Below the pieces are notes generated by a model, which saw only the letters and a program-made list of their open reading frames with translations, was not told the DNA's origin and did no database searches. From the NCBI GenBank assembly GCA_945787465.1, contig CALZIZ010000102.1, positions 1-37,818 on the forward strand: a DNA stretch of 37,818 nucleotides, given 5' to 3'. The translations under genes were made by a program, and so were the position numbers. Positions 18,195 through 25,952 of this stretch are shown here, piece by piece. The DNA is from an uncultured Desulfuromonadales bacterium. GTDB taxonomy: Bacteria; Desulfobacterota; Desulfuromonadia; Desulfuromonadales; Trichloromonadaceae. The first letter of the stretch is position 1; each line of letters begins with the position of its first letter.

Positions 18195-19262
18195 TTGAGC
18201 AAGAGGCTTTTTGTCAAAGGGAACGAAGCTGTGGCCATGGGCGCCCTCGAGGCCGGTTGTCGCTACTATTTCGGTTACCCGATTACCCCCCAGAGCGACA
18301 TCCCCGAATTCCTGTCGCGTGAGTTGCCCAAGCTTGGTGGAGAGTTCATCCAGGCTGAAAGCGAAGTTGCCTCCATTAACATGCTTTTGGGCGCAAGTGC
18401 CTGCGGTGCCCGGGCCATGACCTCGTCGTCGAGTCCCGGGATCTCCCTCAAGCAGGAGGGGATCTCCTATATGGCTGGCAGCGAACTTCCCGGAATGGTT
18501 GTTAATATCTGCCGTTCTGGCCCCGGCCTTGGCGGTATCGACGCCTCCCAGGCCGATTATTTTCAGGCTGTAAAGGGCGGCGGCCACGGCGGTTACCATA
18601 TCATCGTTCTGGCTCCTCACTCGGTGCAGGAGATGTACGACCTGACCGTTCTCGGTTTCGATCTCTCTGATCGCTACCGGATTCCTGCCATGCTGCTGGG
18701 CGATTCGGTGGTCGGGCAGATGAAAGAGGCCATGACACCTCATCCCTATTCCGCGCCCGACGATCTGCCGGTCAAGGACTGGGCGGTCAGGGGCAAGGGT
18801 GAGGGGGAGGAGCAGAAGATCGTCAAATCCCTGTTTCTTGGAGACGGCGAACTCGAGGCTCACAACTGGCGGCTGCACGCAAAGTATGAGCAGCTCAAGC
18901 AGCACGAAGTGCGCTATGAGGAAGCCTGTCTCGAAGATGCCGAACTGATCGTGACAGCATTCGGTTCGACGGCGCGTATTGCCAAAACCGCCATCCGGAT
19001 GGCCCGCGAAGCCGGCCTCAAGGTCGGCCTGCTGCGTCCGATCACGCTCTTTCCTTTTCCTGAAAAGGCTTTTCTTCAGGCCACCTCCCGCACCAAACGG
19101 GTGCTTTGCATTGAACTGAACAACGGTCAGATGGTTGAGGATGTGAGGCTGTCGGTGAGCCGCGATGCCGAGGTCTTTTTCTACGGTCGTCCACCCGGCG
19201 CCGGTTCGCTTCCGACCCCCGAAGAACTTTACCAACAGATTCGCAAGCACTACGAGGCCTGA
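18195..19262 (+). CDS. korA: 2-oxoglutarate:ferredoxin oxidoreductase alpha subunit
   Basis: A 355-residue alpha subunit of the 2-oxoacid:ferredoxin oxidoreductase family. Characteristic blocks are VKGNEAVAMGALEAGC, FGYPITPQSDIPE, the TSSSSPGISLKQEG loop and GGHGGYHIIVLAP. With KorB, KorC and KorD it reversibly converts 2-oxoglutarate, CoA and ferredoxin to succinyl-CoA and CO2, the low-potential step of the TCA cycle in anaerobes; oxoglutarate rather than pyruvate is inferred from family resemblance and subunit split. It starts with TTG at 18195, supported by GGAAGGA eight bases upstream and by the position of the conserved N terminus. KorB begins 2 bases after the stop. Confidence 0.9.
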   Translation: MSKRLFVKGNEAVAMGALEAGCRYYFGYPITPQSDIPEFLSRELPKLGGEFIQAESEVASINMLLGASACGARAMTSSSSPGISLKQEGISYMAGSELPGMVVNICRSGPGLGGIDASQADYFQAVKGGGHGGYHIIVLAPHSVQEMYDLTVLGFDLSDRYRIPAMLLGDSVVGQMKEAMTPHPYSAPDDLPVKDWAVRGKGEGEEQKIVKSLFLGDGELEAHNWRLHAKYEQLKQHEVRYEEACLEDAELIVTAFGSTARIAKTAIRMAREAGLKVGLLRPITLFPFPEKAFLQATSRTKRVLCIELNNGQMVEDVRLSVSRDAEVFFYGRPPGAGSLPTPEELYQQIRKHYEA

Positions 19263-19264
19263 TC

Positions 19265-19971
19265 ATGACCACAGCACTGGAACAAGTCTTCGGTCGTCCG
19301 GCATCCTTGAAGGATGCGCCGAGGCCCTCGATCGGCTTGGTGTCCGGGAAAAGACCATCGGGGTGGCCTCGGTGGGATGCAGCGTTTTTCTCTATGGTTA
19401 CTTTGACATCGACGTGGTCGAGGCTCCCCATGGCCGGGCCCCGGCGGTGGCAACCGGGGTCAAGCGCGTGCACAAGGACAAGGTTGTCTTTACCTACCAG
19501 GGCGACGGTGACCTGGCGGCCATCGGCACCGCCGAAATCATCCACGCCGCCAATCGCGGCGAGGGGATGACGGTCATCTTCGTCAACAACACCACCTACG
19601 GGATGACTGGCGGGCAGATGGCCCCGACGACCCTGCCCGATCAGCGGACCACCACCTCACCTGCGGGCAGGGATGTGAATCAGCATGGTCACCCCATCCG
19701 CATGGCCGAACTGATCGCCGGGCTCGAAGGCACAGCCTACAGCGCACGGGTGGCGGTCAATAACCCCAAGAACCTTCTGCAGGCCGGCAAGGTCATCAGC
19801 AAGGCCTTCGAATATCAGGTGCAGGACAAGGGGTTTGCCTTTGTCGAGATTCTTTCGACCTGCCCGACCAACTGGGGAATGAACGCCCTTAAGGCCAATG
19901 AGCGGGTTGGTGATGAGATGATCCCCTATTTCAAGCTCGGTACATTCAAGGATAGTGCGGCGAAGTGCTGA
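19265..19971 (+). CDS. korB: 2-oxoglutarate:ferredoxin oxidoreductase beta subunit, interrupted frame
   Basis: The thiamine-diphosphate-binding beta subunit. After the typical start TTALEQVFGRPASLK the frame shifts by -1 between about 19300 and 19316, then runs intact from GILEGCAEALDRLG through GVASVGCSVFLYGYFDID, GDGDLAAIGTAEIIHAANRG (TDP-binding) and the C-terminal NWGMNALKA. The segment usually found between these parts, which carries the CPGC-HG motif whose cysteines bind the proximal [4Fe-4S] cluster, is missing (about 46-49 bases). As written the enzyme would be inactive, yet the operon is otherwise perfect, so an assembly deletion is likely. KorC follows after 28 bases. Confidence 0.87.
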
Positions 19972-19999
19972 CAAGGGACCGAAGAGGACGGATGGATTT

Positions 20000-20557
20000 A
20001 TGACCTACGATGTGTTTTTGGCCGGATTTGGCGGTCAGGGGGTGTTGCTGGCAGGCAACCTGCTTAGTTACGCCGCAATGATAGAGGGGAAAAACGTTTC
20101 CTACTTTCCCGCCTACGGGGTCGAGAAACGAGGCGGCGCAGCGACCTGCACCGTGGTGATTTCCGATGAGGAGATCGGCTCCCCGGTGATTGGAAACCCC
20201 GGGGCCTGCCTGATCTTCAACCAGCTCTCCATGGATAAATATTTCGACCGGGTTCGCCCCGGAGGGTTTTGCCTTGTCAACAGTTCGCTGGTAAGCCAGG
20301 ACCTGAATGCCCGCGATGATCTCAATATGCTGAATCTGCCGATTAACGAACTGGCTCTTGAGGTCGGTGATGCCCGTCTGGTCAATATGGTCGCTCTGGG
20401 GGCTTATGCAGAAAGTACCGGTGCCGTTTCACTTGAGAGCCTTAAGCAGGCCCTCAGCGAGGTGCTTCCCGAGCGCAATCACCGCTTTATCCCGATGAAT
20501 GTTCAGGCCATCGAGCGCGGTGCCGAAATGGCCCGCCGTGCGGCCGAGGTTGCCTGA
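20000..20557 (+). CDS. korC: 2-oxoglutarate:ferredoxin oxidoreductase gamma subunit
   Basis: A 185-residue gamma subunit of the 2-oxoacid:ferredoxin oxidoreductase family. The diagnostic AGFGGQGVLLAGNLL begins at residue 8, followed by YGVEKRGGAATCTVVISD. The subunit contributes to CoA binding and to assembly of the A/B catalytic core. The ATG at 20000 was chosen because the conserved first strand begins at once and GAGGACGGA lies upstream; a longer in-frame version from 19955 would overlap korB. It is the last gene of the operon, followed by the terminator at 20594. Confidence 0.9.
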   Translation: MTYDVFLAGFGGQGVLLAGNLLSYAAMIEGKNVSYFPAYGVEKRGGAATCTVVISDEEIGSPVIGNPGACLIFNQLSMDKYFDRVRPGGFCLVNSSLVSQDLNARDDLNMLNLPINELALEVGDARLVNMVALGAYAESTGAVSLESLKQALSEVLPERNHRFIPMNVQAIERGAEMARRAAEVA

Positions 20558-20593
20558 AGCCGCCCAATAGTCTTACAGTATGATGCCTGAATC

Positions 20594-20634
20594 CAAGACC
20601 GGGAGAAAACCCCGGTCTTGTTGTTTGTTTTTTT
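20594..20634 (+). terminator. Strong rho-independent terminator after korC
   Basis: A perfect ten-base stem, CAAGACCGGG (20594-20603) with CCCGGTCTTG (20611-20620), closes a seven-base loop and is followed by a T-rich tract ending in seven T. It ends the kor operon, only about 20 bases before the holC start. Confidence 0.93.
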
Positions 20635-20654
20635 AAGCCTGGCTACTTGTTGAG

Positions 20655-21074
20655 ATGATGCCCCGAGTCGAATTCGTTAAACTTAAAAAGCAGGAAAAAG
20701 CCAAGCACCTCTGCCAGTTGGCTGATGAGTTCTTCAGTCAGGGACAGCGCGTGCTGATAACGGTTCTCGATGATAATCAGGGGGTAACCCTCGATCGTTT
20801 CATGTGGACCTGGCAAAAGGGGGCTTTTTTGCCTCATGCCTATGACAATGGTGCCGTCGATTGTCTCGACGAACCTGTGGTAATTGGCAATTGCGAGCGC
20901 AATTCCAATGGGGCACGCATTCTGATTATGGGCAAGCCATGTTCTTTTGATTTCATGCGTCAGTTTGACCTGGTTATTGATTTCGCCGAACTTTACGACG
21001 ATCAACTGGCAAATGCCTCGCGCCAGCGCTATGCCAGGTACCGGGAGGCCGGTTTTGGTGCCGCAATGCGTTAA
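20655..21074 (+). CDS. holC: DNA polymerase III chi subunit
   Basis: A 139-residue HolC-like protein, the chi subunit that links the polymerase III clamp loader to single-stranded DNA-binding protein. Supporting features are an early helix ending HLCQLADEFFSQGQRVLI, the block DRFMWTWQKGAFLPHA (family: LWTF-SFIPH), a central strand ILIMG and the C-terminal LANASRQRYARYREAGF. Length is close to that of E. coli chi (147). The assignment is by motif pattern and moderately firm, since HolC diverges quickly. ATGs at 20655 and 20658 are both possible; no strong ribosome binding site precedes them. Confidence 0.75.
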   Translation: MMPRVEFVKLKKQEKAKHLCQLADEFFSQGQRVLITVLDDNQGVTLDRFMWTWQKGAFLPHAYDNGAVDCLDEPVVIGNCERNSNGARILIMGKPCSFDFMRQFDLVIDFAELYDDQLANASRQRYARYREAGFGAAMR

Positions 21075-21093
21075 TCGAGGAGGTCTTGAAAGC

Positions 21094-21822
21094 CTGGTCC
21101 GGTGTGCCCGGGTACCGCTTCTCGAGGCTGAGCTCGCGCTTGGAGAGGCCGCCATCGAGGCCCTTGGCTGCTGGGAGGCCCGCCCTGGTGGTATTGTCAC
21201 TTTGAGCGATCCGGAAATGGGGTTCTACAGGGCCCGCTTGACCGCGCTTGGTCCCGAGGGGGCAACCGCGGTGCCTTTCGAGAAGTTTGACGCTGCGCCG
21301 GAGAGCCCGGTGTGGATTGAGGTCTATCAGGCCCTTCCGCAGAAGGAACGTTTCGAGCTGATTTTGCAAAAACTCACCGAAATAGGAGTTTCGCGGATCG
21401 TTCCCTACCAGTCGCGCAGGTCCTCGACCTTGCAGGAGCGAGATGCCGGGCAGAAGAAATCCCACCGTTGGGGGGAGGTTGTGCTGCGTGCAGCAAGGCA
21501 ATGCCGCAGAGCGATGCTGCCCGAACTCTACCCGGTGGTCGATTGGGGGCAGGCTGTTTCCCTTTCACGCAGCGTCGATCTGAAGCTGCTGCTTTTCGAG
21601 GGCGAAGCCCCCTGGCGGCTCAAGGAGATTCTGGCGCGGGAAAAACCCCGGAAGGTCGCCCTTTTGGTCGGCCCGGAAGGCGGTTTTGCCGGCGAAGAAG
21701 TCGAGGAAGCCCAAAGGGCCGGGTTTCTTCCGGTAACCGTCGGACCGCGCATTTTGAGAACCGAGACCGCCGCCATTGTCGGGGCGGCCCTGGTCCAGTA
21801 TCAGCTGGGGGATCTTGGCTGA
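21094..21822 (+). CDS. rsmE: 16S rRNA m3U1498 methyltransferase, start uncertain
   Basis: An RsmE-family SPOUT methyltransferase (methylates N3 of U1498 in 16S rRNA). The C-terminal knot is clear: PQKERFELILQKLTEIGVS, LLVGPEGGFAGEEVEEA and GPRILRTETAAIVG, which bind S-adenosylmethionine. The N-terminal PUA-like domain is short and divergent, without the usual HxxxVLR block. No ATG, GTG or TTG exists in frame between the holC stop and that domain. A strong GAGGAGGT at 21077-21084 sits nine bases before an in-frame CTG at 21094, which I chose provisionally. Alternatives are ATG 20947, overlapping holC by 128 bases, or a sequence error near 21100. Confidence 0.82.
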   Translation: MVRCARVPLLEAELALGEAAIEALGCWEARPGGIVTLSDPEMGFYRARLTALGPEGATAVPFEKFDAAPESPVWIEVYQALPQKERFELILQKLTEIGVSRIVPYQSRRSSTLQERDAGQKKSHRWGEVVLRAARQCRRAMLPELYPVVDWGQAVSLSRSVDLKLLLFEGEAPWRLKEILAREKPRKVALLVGPEGGFAGEEVEEAQRAGFLPVTVGPRILRTETAAIVGAALVQYQLGDLG

Positions 21823-21902
21823 TTGGCCACTTCAGCGAACCTATTTTCCCGCCTGGAGCTTTAAAGACGCTTCCGGCGGCCTTGATCGGATCTGTTTCGT
21901 CA

Positions 21903-22667
21903 ATGAATCCAAGTAATGTTTGCGTGATATTGGTAGAGCCACAGGGCCCGCTGAATATTGGTTCGGTGTGCCGGGCGATGATGAATTTCGGGTTTTCCGA
22001 TTTGCGACTGGTGAATCCGACTGCCGACCCTCTTTGTGATGAGGCGCGGAGAATGGCCGTTAAGGCAGGTGCTCTGCTGGAGCAGGCCAGGGTTTTTGAC
22101 GAGCTGCCCAAAGCTCTTGAAGATTGTCAGCTGGCTCTTGGCACCACCCGGCGTTTCGGTAAGTACCGGGAGGATTTTCTGCATCCGGACCAGGCCGCCA
22201 GAAGCCTTCTTCCCTTGACTGAAAAGGGGCGGGTGGCCCTGGTGTTTGGCCGCGAGGACAAGGGGCTGCTGACCTCAGAGCTTGATCTCTGCCAGCGCTT
22301 TATCACCATTCCCACCAGTGAAGAGCTCCCCTCGATGAATCTGGCCCAGGCGGTATCTTTGTGCCTTTATGAAACGGCCAAGGCTTTTGGGGAAGCCTCC
22401 GGTAAAACGGCCGGGCGCAAGAAGCTGGCCACCGGTAAAGTTCTGGAGACCCTTTACGGGCACATGAGGCAGACCTTGCTCGATATCGGTTACCTTGATC
22501 CTCAGAACCCTGATCATATCCTGCACAGTTTTCGCAGGATTTTCGGCCGCGCCGGGTTGAATGATCGGGAGGTGCGGATTCTTCACGGCCTGTGGAGCCG
22601 TGTCGACTGGGTTGAGGGCGAGCGGCGAAAGGCTGAAGGGGTTGAGAAGGTAGAAGGTAGAAGGTAG
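21903..22667 (+). CDS. TrmJ/TrmH-family RNA methyltransferase
   Basis: A 254-residue SpoU-type RNA 2'-O-methyltransferase closest in pattern to TrmJ (methylates position 32 of tRNA). Motifs: VILVEPQGPLNIGSVCRAM near the N terminus, ALVFGREDKGL, and the SAM-binding knot IPTSEELPSMNLAQAVSLC, followed by the TrmJ-like extension ending FGRAGLNDREVRILHG. The C-terminal tail from about residue 240 is encoded by degenerate and perfect copies of a heptamer repeat, and the stop codon at 22665-22667 lies within the third perfect unit. The ATG at 21903 matches the family start, but its ribosome binding site is weak. Confidence 0.85.
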   Translation: MNPSNVCVILVEPQGPLNIGSVCRAMMNFGFSDLRLVNPTADPLCDEARRMAVKAGALLEQARVFDELPKALEDCQLALGTTRRFGKYREDFLHPDQAARSLLPLTEKGRVALVFGREDKGLLTSELDLCQRFITIPTSEELPSMNLAQAVSLCLYETAKAFGEASGKTAGRKKLATGKVLETLYGHMRQTLLDIGYLDPQNPDHILHSFRRIFGRAGLNDREVRILHGLWSRVDWVEGERRKAEGVEKVEGRR

Positions 22668-22727
22668 AAGGTAGAAGGTAGAAGGTAGAAGGTAGAAGGT
22701 AGAAGGTAGAAGGTAGAAGGTAGAAGG
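22651..22727. repeat. Heptanucleotide tandem repeat, 11 perfect copies
   Basis: Eleven uninterrupted copies of TAGAAGG run from 22651 to 22727, preceded by a degenerate copy (GAGAAGG, 22644-22650). Because seven is not a multiple of three, TAG occurs in all three forward frames, so the array supplies the stop for the preceding methyltransferase and blocks read-through. The opposite strand stays open and would encode a PSTFYLL heptapeptide repeat, which I consider accidental. The array ends about 50 bases before the next gene. Confidence 0.97.
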
Positions 22728-22776
22728 GAAATTATGCTTGAGAGTTTCTTCTGTCGTCTGTCGGGTAGGAGTTGAT

Positions 22777-23172
22777 ATGGAAAAGCTTATTCGCACTGAA
22801 AACCTGGGTAATGGCATCCTGGTGAAGTTTTTTGATCTGTCCAACCGCTATTATGGGGATTTTCATCGCGTAAAAATCGAGGTCCGCTGCACCCTGCCAC
22901 TTGGCCCGGAATGTTTCGCCGGGGCCGCAGATCCGCAGGCAGAAACCCGCAGGGTTCGAGGGTTGCTCGGGAACAATCTTTTTTTTACCCGCTCCCTGGA
23001 AAAAATGGGCGTGGCAGGCGGCGATCTTGAAGCCGTTAAGCAGACCCTGGTAGACTCGTTTATCTCGAGTACTTTTCATTACCTTGCCTCGGCTGAATTT
23101 GCTCCCAGGCTTGTGGCCAGTGAGTTGGCGAAAATGAAAAAGGTCCGGCGCCCGGCCTTTGTGCCCCGGTGA
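22777..23172 (+). CDS. Hypothetical protein between two RNA methyltransferases
   Basis: A 131-residue protein that I do not recognise. It has no signal peptide or transmembrane segment; the first half is beta-like (GNGILVKFFDLSNRYYGDFH, then a strand with alternating charge), the second half helical with a basic end (KMKKVRRPAF). TAGGAG at 22766-22771 supports the ATG at 22777; an upstream in-frame ATG would add 13 codons from the repeat-proximal region. The stop codon overlaps the start of the RlmD-like gene, so the two are translationally coupled and may share a role in RNA or ribosome metabolism; that link is inference. Confidence 0.72.
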   Translation: MEKLIRTENLGNGILVKFFDLSNRYYGDFHRVKIEVRCTLPLGPECFAGAADPQAETRRVRGLLGNNLFFTRSLEKMGVAGGDLEAVKQTLVDSFISSTFHYLASAEFAPRLVASELAKMKKVRRPAFVPR

Positions 23173-24464
23173 TGGTCGAACTTTCCATTGATTCGCTGGC
23201 CTTTGGTGGTGCAGGAGTCGGTCGGCACCAGGGCAAGGCAGTTTTCGTGCCCTTCACCGCCCCTGGAGATCGGGCTCGAGTTCGCATAACCAAGAACAAG
23301 GCACGTTTTGCAGAAGGCGCCCTGGTTGATTTGATCGCCCCTGGACCGGGGCGCCGCAGCGCTCCCTGCCCCGTTTTCGGAAGTTGCGGGGGGTGTCAAT
23401 GGCAACATCTGCCCTATGATGAGCAGTGCCGCTGGAAAGAGGCTATTTTCGCTGACAGCCTGCAGCGTCATTGCGGCCTGACCCCTGAGCAGTTGCGCCC
23501 CATGCAGGCGGCCCCTTGCGAATGGAATTATCGAAGCCGGGTGCAGTTCAAGTGCCGCCAGGACCATGATCGTTTTGCCATGGGCTTTTACCGCCGCGGC
23601 AGCCATGTTGTGGTCGATATCCAGCAGTGCCCCATCATCGAGCCTTCCCTGAATGCAGCGTTGGCCCGGCTGCGGCCATGGCTCGCCCAAAGCCCCTGTC
23701 CCGAATGCATTTCCGGGGTTGATATGGCAGTCGATGACGAGGGGCGGGTACGCATTCTGGTCCACGTTCTCAAAGGAGCGCAGGGAGCTGTGGCCGACTA
23801 TCTCGAGCAACCGGCCAGTTCGACAGGTTTTTCGTTGTTTGTTCAGTCCGGCAAAAAGGGCTCCACTCGCCAGGTCTGCGGGGTCGAAGAGCTGCATATT
23901 CATCCCCTTGAAGGCTCAGGCCTGCGTCTTGCTTACGGCCCCGGCGGGTTTGCCCAGGTCAACCTGGCTCAAAACCGGCGCCTGGTCCATGATCTGGTCG
24001 AGGCGGCCCAGCTCACGGGCAGCGAGCGGGTCCTCGACCTTTATTGCGGTATGGGCAATTTTTCCTTGCCCCTTGCACGTGGTGCCCAGTCCCTGGTCGG
24101 GGTCGAGGAGTATTCGCCTGCCATACAAAAAGCCCAGGCCAATGCGACGGTCAACGGGTTGCGCCAGAAGACCAAATTTCTTGCGCAATCGGCCGAAGGC
24201 GCCGCCAGGGCACTCTGGTCAGGGCAGGGGTTTGACCTGGTTGTTTTGGACCCCCCGCGTGCCGGAGCCTTTCAGGTTGTGAAAGAGTTATGTGAGTTGC
24301 GACCCATGCGCATTCTCTATGTGTCCTGCGATCCACAAACCCTGGCCCGCGACCTGGTCCCGCTGATTCATGGTGGTTATCGACTCGAATGGGCCCGCGC
24401 TTACGATCTGTTTCCACAAACTTATCACACCGAAAGTCTGGCCCTTCTGACCCGTATTGAATGA
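23172..24464 (+). CDS. rlmD: TrmA/RlmD-family 23S rRNA (uracil-C5) methyltransferase
   Basis: A 430-residue radical-independent m5U methyltransferase of the TrmA/RlmC/RlmD family with an N-terminal TRAM domain (DSLAFGGAGVGRHQGKAVFV), a [4Fe-4S]-type cysteine set (CPVFGSCGGC near 66-75 plus a Cys near 157), SAM-binding VLDLYCGMGNFSLPLA, LDPPRAGA and the catalytic YVSCDPQTLARD near 385. TRAM plus the cluster favour RlmD (U1939) over TrmA; the symbol is a best guess. The ATG at 23172 shares its A with the stop of the upstream unknown gene. Confidence 0.85.
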   Translation: MVELSIDSLAFGGAGVGRHQGKAVFVPFTAPGDRARVRITKNKARFAEGALVDLIAPGPGRRSAPCPVFGSCGGCQWQHLPYDEQCRWKEAIFADSLQRHCGLTPEQLRPMQAAPCEWNYRSRVQFKCRQDHDRFAMGFYRRGSHVVVDIQQCPIIEPSLNAALARLRPWLAQSPCPECISGVDMAVDDEGRVRILVHVLKGAQGAVADYLEQPASSTGFSLFVQSGKKGSTRQVCGVEELHIHPLEGSGLRLAYGPGGFAQVNLAQNRRLVHDLVEAAQLTGSERVLDLYCGMGNFSLPLARGAQSLVGVEEYSPAIQKAQANATVNGLRQKTKFLAQSAEGAARALWSGQGFDLVVLDPPRAGAFQVVKELCELRPMRILYVSCDPQTLARDLVPLIHGGYRLEWARAYDLFPQTYHTESLALLTRIE

Positions 24465-24531
24465 TTTAATATTGCCGTCGGCAAATATTCTGGTAAATTA
24501 AAACCTGGATTATCTCGCAGGAGGGACGACC

Positions 24532-25188
24532 ATGAATAAATTTGCATTTCTGCTGTCGATGTTGCTGATTGTCGGGCTCAGCGCTTGCGCTGCCACTCCG
24601 CCCCAGGTCAATCGGACTGTTGAAATCTCACCTGGGCTCTCCTTGGGGGTCTATTTGCCCAGCGACCGCTGGACGATGACATCCGAGATTCCCGAATTCC
24701 TGGTGGAGGATCGTGCCGAACACATTGAGCATGAACTGGCGGAAAAGGGGCAGAAGGTCAGCCGCGACCAGTTGTTAGACGCGGCCAGAAAACGTCTGGC
24801 GGCTAATGAGTTGTTTATTTTCAATCCGGCGAGCAAGGCCAGCATGGAGATTGATTTCAGCCCCCTCAAGGATGGCGAGGCAGCTCCTTCGCGGCGTACT
24901 GTTGCCGCCTCGGCGCGCTATGCCGGTGACAGCCTGAGCCAGGAGGAGGGGGTTTCCGAGGCCAGGTTCAGCGACAGAAAGGCCGATGTGTTTGGCGCCA
25001 GGGACGCATACCGTCTTGATGCCGATTACAAGCATCATGATGAAAAGACCAGGTTCCTTGGGATAGTCGGTTTTGCCGCACCCTACTGGTTCTATGCTTA
25101 CTACACGGACCATCTTGCCGTCCCCTCGGACCACCAGGAGATGGACCGGATTGTGCGCTCTCTTTTGATCACGGTCGAGGGTCAGTAA
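24532..25188 (+). CDS. Predicted lipoprotein of unknown function
   Basis: A 218-residue exported protein. The N terminus has a Lys, a hydrophobic stretch and the lipobox LSAC, so Cys19 should be lipidated after cleavage. The mature part has no motif I recognise; it contains an alternating-charge strand-rich domain and an aromatic block, APYWFYAYYTDHL, near residue 185. GGAGGG lies eight bases before the ATG. It is probably a single-gene unit: an imperfect palindrome at 24468-24489 and a weak TTGCCG/TAAATT promoter pair precede it, and a mismatched GC-rich hairpin at 25197-25219 follows without a T-run. Confidence 0.8.
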   Translation: MNKFAFLLSMLLIVGLSACAATPPQVNRTVEISPGLSLGVYLPSDRWTMTSEIPEFLVEDRAEHIEHELAEKGQKVSRDQLLDAARKRLAANELFIFNPASKASMEIDFSPLKDGEAAPSRRTVAASARYAGDSLSQEEGVSEARFSDRKADVFGARDAYRLDADYKHHDEKTRFLGIVGFAAPYWFYAYYTDHLAVPSDHQEMDRIVRSLLITVEGQ

Positions 25189-25317
25189 AAAGGCTCGCCA
25201 CCCCCTTTGGGAGGGCGGCTTATCCTGCTTCGCGGACGGGGAAATCACTGTTTTTTCTCTTGCATTTTAATAACCTCCATGGTATTTAAATTAAGTTAGT
25301 TGTATTTCACTGGTAAG

Positions 25318-25350
25318 AAGTGAGTCTGAGTGCTCACTTTTTTTATTTTT
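25318..25350 (+). terminator. Terminator-like hairpin in the rimP leader (attenuator candidate)
   Basis: AAGTGAG (25318-25324) pairs perfectly with CTCACTT (25333-25339) across an eight-base loop and is followed by a T-rich tract through 25350 (seven T from 25338, then A and five T). The rimP ribosome binding site (GAAGGA, 25351-25356) begins at the very next base. With only 13 bases left before the start codon, the rimP promoter must lie upstream, which places the hairpin inside the leader and suggests conditional termination of the rimP-nusA-infB operon. Confidence 0.72.
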
Positions 25351-25363
25351 GAAGGACCGAAAA

Positions 25364-25852
25364 GTGTTGCAGGAGTCTGTAGTCGAAAGCGTCCAACGTT
25401 TGGTTGGGCCGATTCTTCAGGGGCTTGGCCTTGAGTTGGTGGACCTTGAGTTTAAGCATGAAGGCCGTGACTGGATGCTTCGTCTTTTTATTGATAAAGA
25501 CGGCGGAGTGAGTCTGGATGATTGCGTGCAAGTCAGTCGCGAACTCGGTGCCGTGCTTGAAATTGAAGACGTCATTGAGACAGCCTATCGCCTCGAGGTG
25601 TCTTCGCCCGGGCTGGATCGCCCGCTTAACAAATCTGCCGACTACCAAAAGTATGCTGGTCGCTTGGTGAAGGTGAAAACCTTTGCCAAGCTCGATCCCG
25701 ACGGACGGGGCCATGAACGCAAAACCTTCGTCGGCATTCTTTTGGGGCTTGAAAACGGTCTGGTCCGGATCGAACAGAATGATAAGCGCGGTGGCATCAT
25801 CGAGCTTGAGCTGAGCCAGATAGCCAAGGCCAACCTTGAGGTTGAATTTTGA
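25364..25852 (+). CDS. rimP: Ribosome maturation factor RimP
   Basis: A 162-residue RimP, needed for late maturation of the 30S subunit. Recognisable blocks are LGLELVDLEFKHEGRDWMLR, the conserved DGGVSLDDCVQVSREL, the YRLEVSSPGLDRPL signature and the C-terminal SH3-like domain with AKANLEVEF at the end. It starts with GTG at 25364, supported by GAAGGA seven bases upstream; an in-frame TTG at 25349 lies within the terminator-like element. It leads the rimP-nusA-ylxR-infB cluster, the usual order in bacteria. nusA begins 100 bases downstream with no terminator between. Confidence 0.93.
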   Translation: MLQESVVESVQRLVGPILQGLGLELVDLEFKHEGRDWMLRLFIDKDGGVSLDDCVQVSRELGAVLEIEDVIETAYRLEVSSPGLDRPLNKSADYQKYAGRLVKVKTFAKLDPDGRGHERKTFVGILLGLENGLVRIEQNDKRGGIIELELSQIAKANLEVEF

Positions 25853-25952
25853 CCCAAAGGGTCCAGGGTCGCGTCCTTGACGTCGGGCTGTGCGAAAAAG
25901 TTATGCAGGAGCTCAGCATTACGAGCCGAAGAGTTCATAGGGGGTAATTTGG

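Noticed and set aside
22651-22727. Heptamer array as a CRISPR or as a coding repeat on the minus strand.
   Set aside because: There are no spacers, the unit is only seven bases, and the open minus-strand reading is a consequence of the unit lacking stops in that direction.
24468-24489. Imperfect palindrome (AATATTGCC with GGCAAATATT) before the lipoprotein gene as an operator or terminator.
   Set aside because: It has an unpaired base, no T-run and no known regulator match; too weak to list as a site.
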